DNA of 5,404 nucleotides from the NCBI GenBank assembly GCA_002433805.1, contig DJIW01000078.1, positions 1-5,404 of the forward strand, read 5' to 3'. The translations under genes and the position numbers were made by a program. The notes below the pieces were generated by a model. The model was not told the origin of the DNA. It made no database searches and worked only from the letters and a program-made list of their open reading frames with translations. The stretch's first letter is position 1, and each line of letters starts with the position of its first letter. This document shows, in pieces, positions 3,458-5,404 of this stretch. This DNA is from Competibacteraceae bacterium UBA6584 (lineage in GTDB: Bacteria > Pseudomonadota > Gammaproteobacteria > Competibacterales > Competibacteraceae).

Positions 3458-5404
3458 ATGGACATCATCAAGATACGCGGCGCTCGCACCCACAATCTCC
3501 AGAATATCGACCTCGACCTGCCGCGAGATCGGCTGATTGTGATCACCGGCCTGTCCGGCTCCGGTAAATCCTCGCTGGCGTTCGACACCTTGTATGCGGA
3601 GGGGCAACGCCGCTACGTCGAATCGCTCTCGGCCTACGCCCGCCAGTTTCTGTCTTTAATGGAGAAACCGGATGTCGATCACATCGAGGGCTTGTCGCCG
3701 GCAATCTCCATCGAACAGAAATCGACCTCGCATAACCCGCGCTCCACGGTTGGCACCATCACCGAGATTTACGATTACTTGCGCTTGTTGTACGCGCGGG
3801 CCGGGATTCCGCGCTGCCCCGATCACGGCATCGATTTGGACGCCCAAACCGTCGGCCAGATGGTGGATCAAGTCTTAAGTTTGCCGGAAGGCGGGCGGTT
3901 GATGCTGCTGGCTCCGGTGATCAAGGAGCGCAAGGGCGAACACGTCAAGCTGTTGCAGGAGTTGCGCGCCCAGGGATTCTTGCGCGCCCGGATCGACGGC
4001 GAGGTCGTCGAACTCGACAGCCCGCCGCCGCTGGATTTACGCCGCAAGCACACCATCGAGGTGGTGGTGGATCGCTTCAAAGTGCGCGAGGATCTCGGTT
4101 TGCGGCTGGCGGAGTCGTTCGAGACAGCGCTGAAACTGGCCGACGGCATCGCGCGGCTGGCGTTTCTGGACGAGCCGGAACGGGCGGAATGGCTGTTCTC
4201 GGCCGGGTTCGCCTGCCCGGTGTGCGGTTACAGCCTGAGCGAACTGGAACCGCGCTTGTTTTCCTTCAACAATCCGGTCGGCGCGTGCCCGACGTGCGAC
4301 GGCTTGGGCGTCAAGCAGTTTTTCGATCCGGAACGGGTGGTGACGCACCCGCACCTCAGTTTGGCGCGCGGGGCGGTGCGCGGTTGGGACCGGGAAAATT
4401 TCTACTACTTCCAGTTGATCAAAGCATTGGCGGGGCATTTTCATTTCGATGTGGAGGCGCCGTTTCAAGACTTGCCGGAACGCATCCGCGCGATCATCTT
4501 GCACGGCAGCGGCGGCGAGGCAATCGATTTCGATTATCAAAACAGTCGCGGTGAAAGCTACCGCCGCCGCCATTCGTTCGAGGGCGTGATTCCCAACATG
4601 CAGCGCCGCTACCGGGAAACCGAATCGAATCAGGTGCGCGATGAATTGGCGAAATATCTCGGCAGCCAGCCGTGCGCCTCCTGCCAGGGCGCGCGGCTGA
4701 CCCGATCCGCCCGCCATGTGTTCGTTGCCGGACGCAACGTGCCGGAAATCGTGGCGCTGCCCATCGGCGCGGCCCGCGATTTCTTCGCGCAATTAAGCTT
4801 GCCCGGCCGGCGCGGCGAAATCGCCGCCAAGATCGTCAAGGAAATCGGCGAGCGGCTGAATTTTCTGGTCAACGTCGGCTTGGATTACCTGACGTTGGAA
4901 CGCAGCGCCGATACCTTGTCCGGCGGCGAGGCGCAGCGGATTCGCTTGGCCTCGCAAATCGGCGCGGGTTTGGTGGGCGTGATGTACGTGCTGGACGAAC
5001 CGTCAATCGGCTTGCACCAGCGCGACAACGCCCGCTTGCTGGCCAGTCTGTTGCGGCTGCGCGATCTCGGCAATACCGTGATCGTGGTCGAGCACGACGA
5101 GGACGCGATCCGCACCGCCGATCAGGTGGTGGACATGGGGCCGGGCGCGGGCGTGCACGGCGGTCGGGTGGTGGCGCAGGGCGCGCCGGCCGACATCATG
5201 GCGCATCCGGAGTCGCTGACCGGCGCGTATCTGGGCGGCCAGCGGCGGATCGCGCTGCCGGACCAGCGCACGCCGCCCAATCCTGGAAAACGACTGCGAA
5301 TCATCGGGGCCAGCGGCAACAATTTGAAAGATCTGTCGGTCGACTTGCCGCTGGGATTGCTGATCTGCGTGACCGGCGTCTCTGGCTCCGGCAAATCCAC
5401 GCTG
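3458..5404 (+). CDS. uvrA: excinuclease ABC subunit UvrA (N-terminal two thirds)
   Basis: UvrA is the ATP-dependent damage sensor of nucleotide excision repair. It forms a dimer, loads UvrB at lesions and then leaves. The frame is open for 649 codons to the window edge, against about 940 in the family. It starts with MDIIKIRGARTHNLQNI. The first Walker A is GLSGSGKS (31-38). The UvrB-binding region follows (about 130-245). The first zinc module is Cys253-X2-Cys256 and Cys277-X2-Cys280. A conserved Cys406-X2-Cys409 precedes GARL. The ABC signature LSGGEAQRIRLA begins at 487, Walker B with LDEP lies at 512-515, and the His of VVEHDED follows. The window ends just after the second Walker A, GVSGSGKS (640-647), so the second nucleotide-binding half and C-terminal zinc finger lie outside. 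All motifs seen are intact and no frameshift is present. The start is set by family alignment, since the bases before the ATG offer no clear Shine-Dalgarno sequence. Confidence 0.98.
   Translation, partial: MDIIKIRGARTHNLQNIDLDLPRDRLIVITGLSGSGKSSLAFDTLYAEGQRRYVESLSAYARQFLSLMEKPDVDHIEGLSPAISIEQKSTSHNPRSTVGTITEIYDYLRLLYARAGIPRCPDHGIDLDAQTVGQMVDQVLSLPEGGRLMLLAPVIKERKGEHVKLLQELRAQGFLRARIDGEVVELDSPPPLDLRRKHTIEVVVDRFKVREDLGLRLAESFETALKLADGIARLAFLDEPERAEWLFSAGFACPVCGYSLSELEPRLFSFNNPVGACPTCDGLGVKQFFDPERVVTHPHLSLARGAVRGWDRENFYYFQLIKALAGHFHFDVEAPFQDLPERIRAIILHGSGGEAIDFDYQNSRGESYRRRHSFEGVIPNMQRRYRETESNQVRDELAKYLGSQPCASCQGARLTRSARHVFVAGRNVPEIVALPIGAARDFFAQLSLPGRRGEIAAKIVKEIGERLNFLVNVGLDYLTLERSADTLSGGEAQRIRLASQIGAGLVGVMYVLDEPSIGLHQRDNARLLASLLRLRDLGNTVIVVEHDEDAIRTADQVVDMGPGAGVHGGRVVAQGAPADIMAHPESLTGAYLGGQRRIALPDQRTPPNPGKRLRIIGASGNNLKDLSVDLPLGLLICVTGVSGSGKSTL

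Noticed and set aside
4037..4792. 251-codon open frame on the minus strand
   Set aside because: It lies wholly antisense to the conserved uvrA frame; the composition is typical of a GC-rich shadow frame and no family is recognisable.
1..5404. CRISPR array, tRNA, rRNA, insertion sequence or attachment site
   Set aside because: No regularly spaced repeats, no recognisable RNA gene sequence and no transposase or integrase reading frame were seen on either strand.

Overview
The window looks like a gammaproteobacterial chromosome fragment lying at the end of an assembled contig. The evidence for the host is the UvrA sequence, which follows the enterobacterial/pseudomonad pattern closely from residue 1 to the window edge, and the neighbourhood ssb / MFS transporter / uvrA, which I know from pseudomonads and relatives. 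The genes from ssb rightward are GC-rich (one 60-base sample in uvrA counts to 63%). The left 300 bases are AT-rich (about 36% by hand count over 121-300).

Layout. Bases 1-69 are almost pure A/G low-complexity sequence and are probably a degraded contig end. Minus strand, right to left: a YajR-type MFS transporter (start 2565), then ssb (start 1085), then a 246-base gap rich in hairpins, then the N-terminal piece of an acyltransferase-3 membrane protein with a TTG start at 314. Plus strand: a decayed stretch resembling the C-terminus of a nucleoside/nucleotide kinase (about 2727-2927), a RidA-family gene (3004-3387), and uvrA (3458 to the window end, 649 of roughly 940 codons).

How the genes relate. 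UvrA (damage recognition in nucleotide excision repair) and SSB (single-strand DNA protection) form a DNA-maintenance neighbourhood read outward from a shared region at 2566-3003. The YajR-like transporter sits in the ssb arm. The RidA homologue precedes uvrA on the same strand with a 70-base gap and could share its transcript. The acyltransferase fragment differs in composition from the rest and probably belongs to a separately acquired cell-surface modification locus.

I see no new multi-gene system. The points most worth a second look are an 11-residue extension after the DDDIPF tip of SSB, the kinase relic between the divergent genes, a long stem-loop and smaller hairpins downstream of ssb at a sharp change in composition, and a RidA homologue in which cysteine stands where the catalytic arginine is expected.
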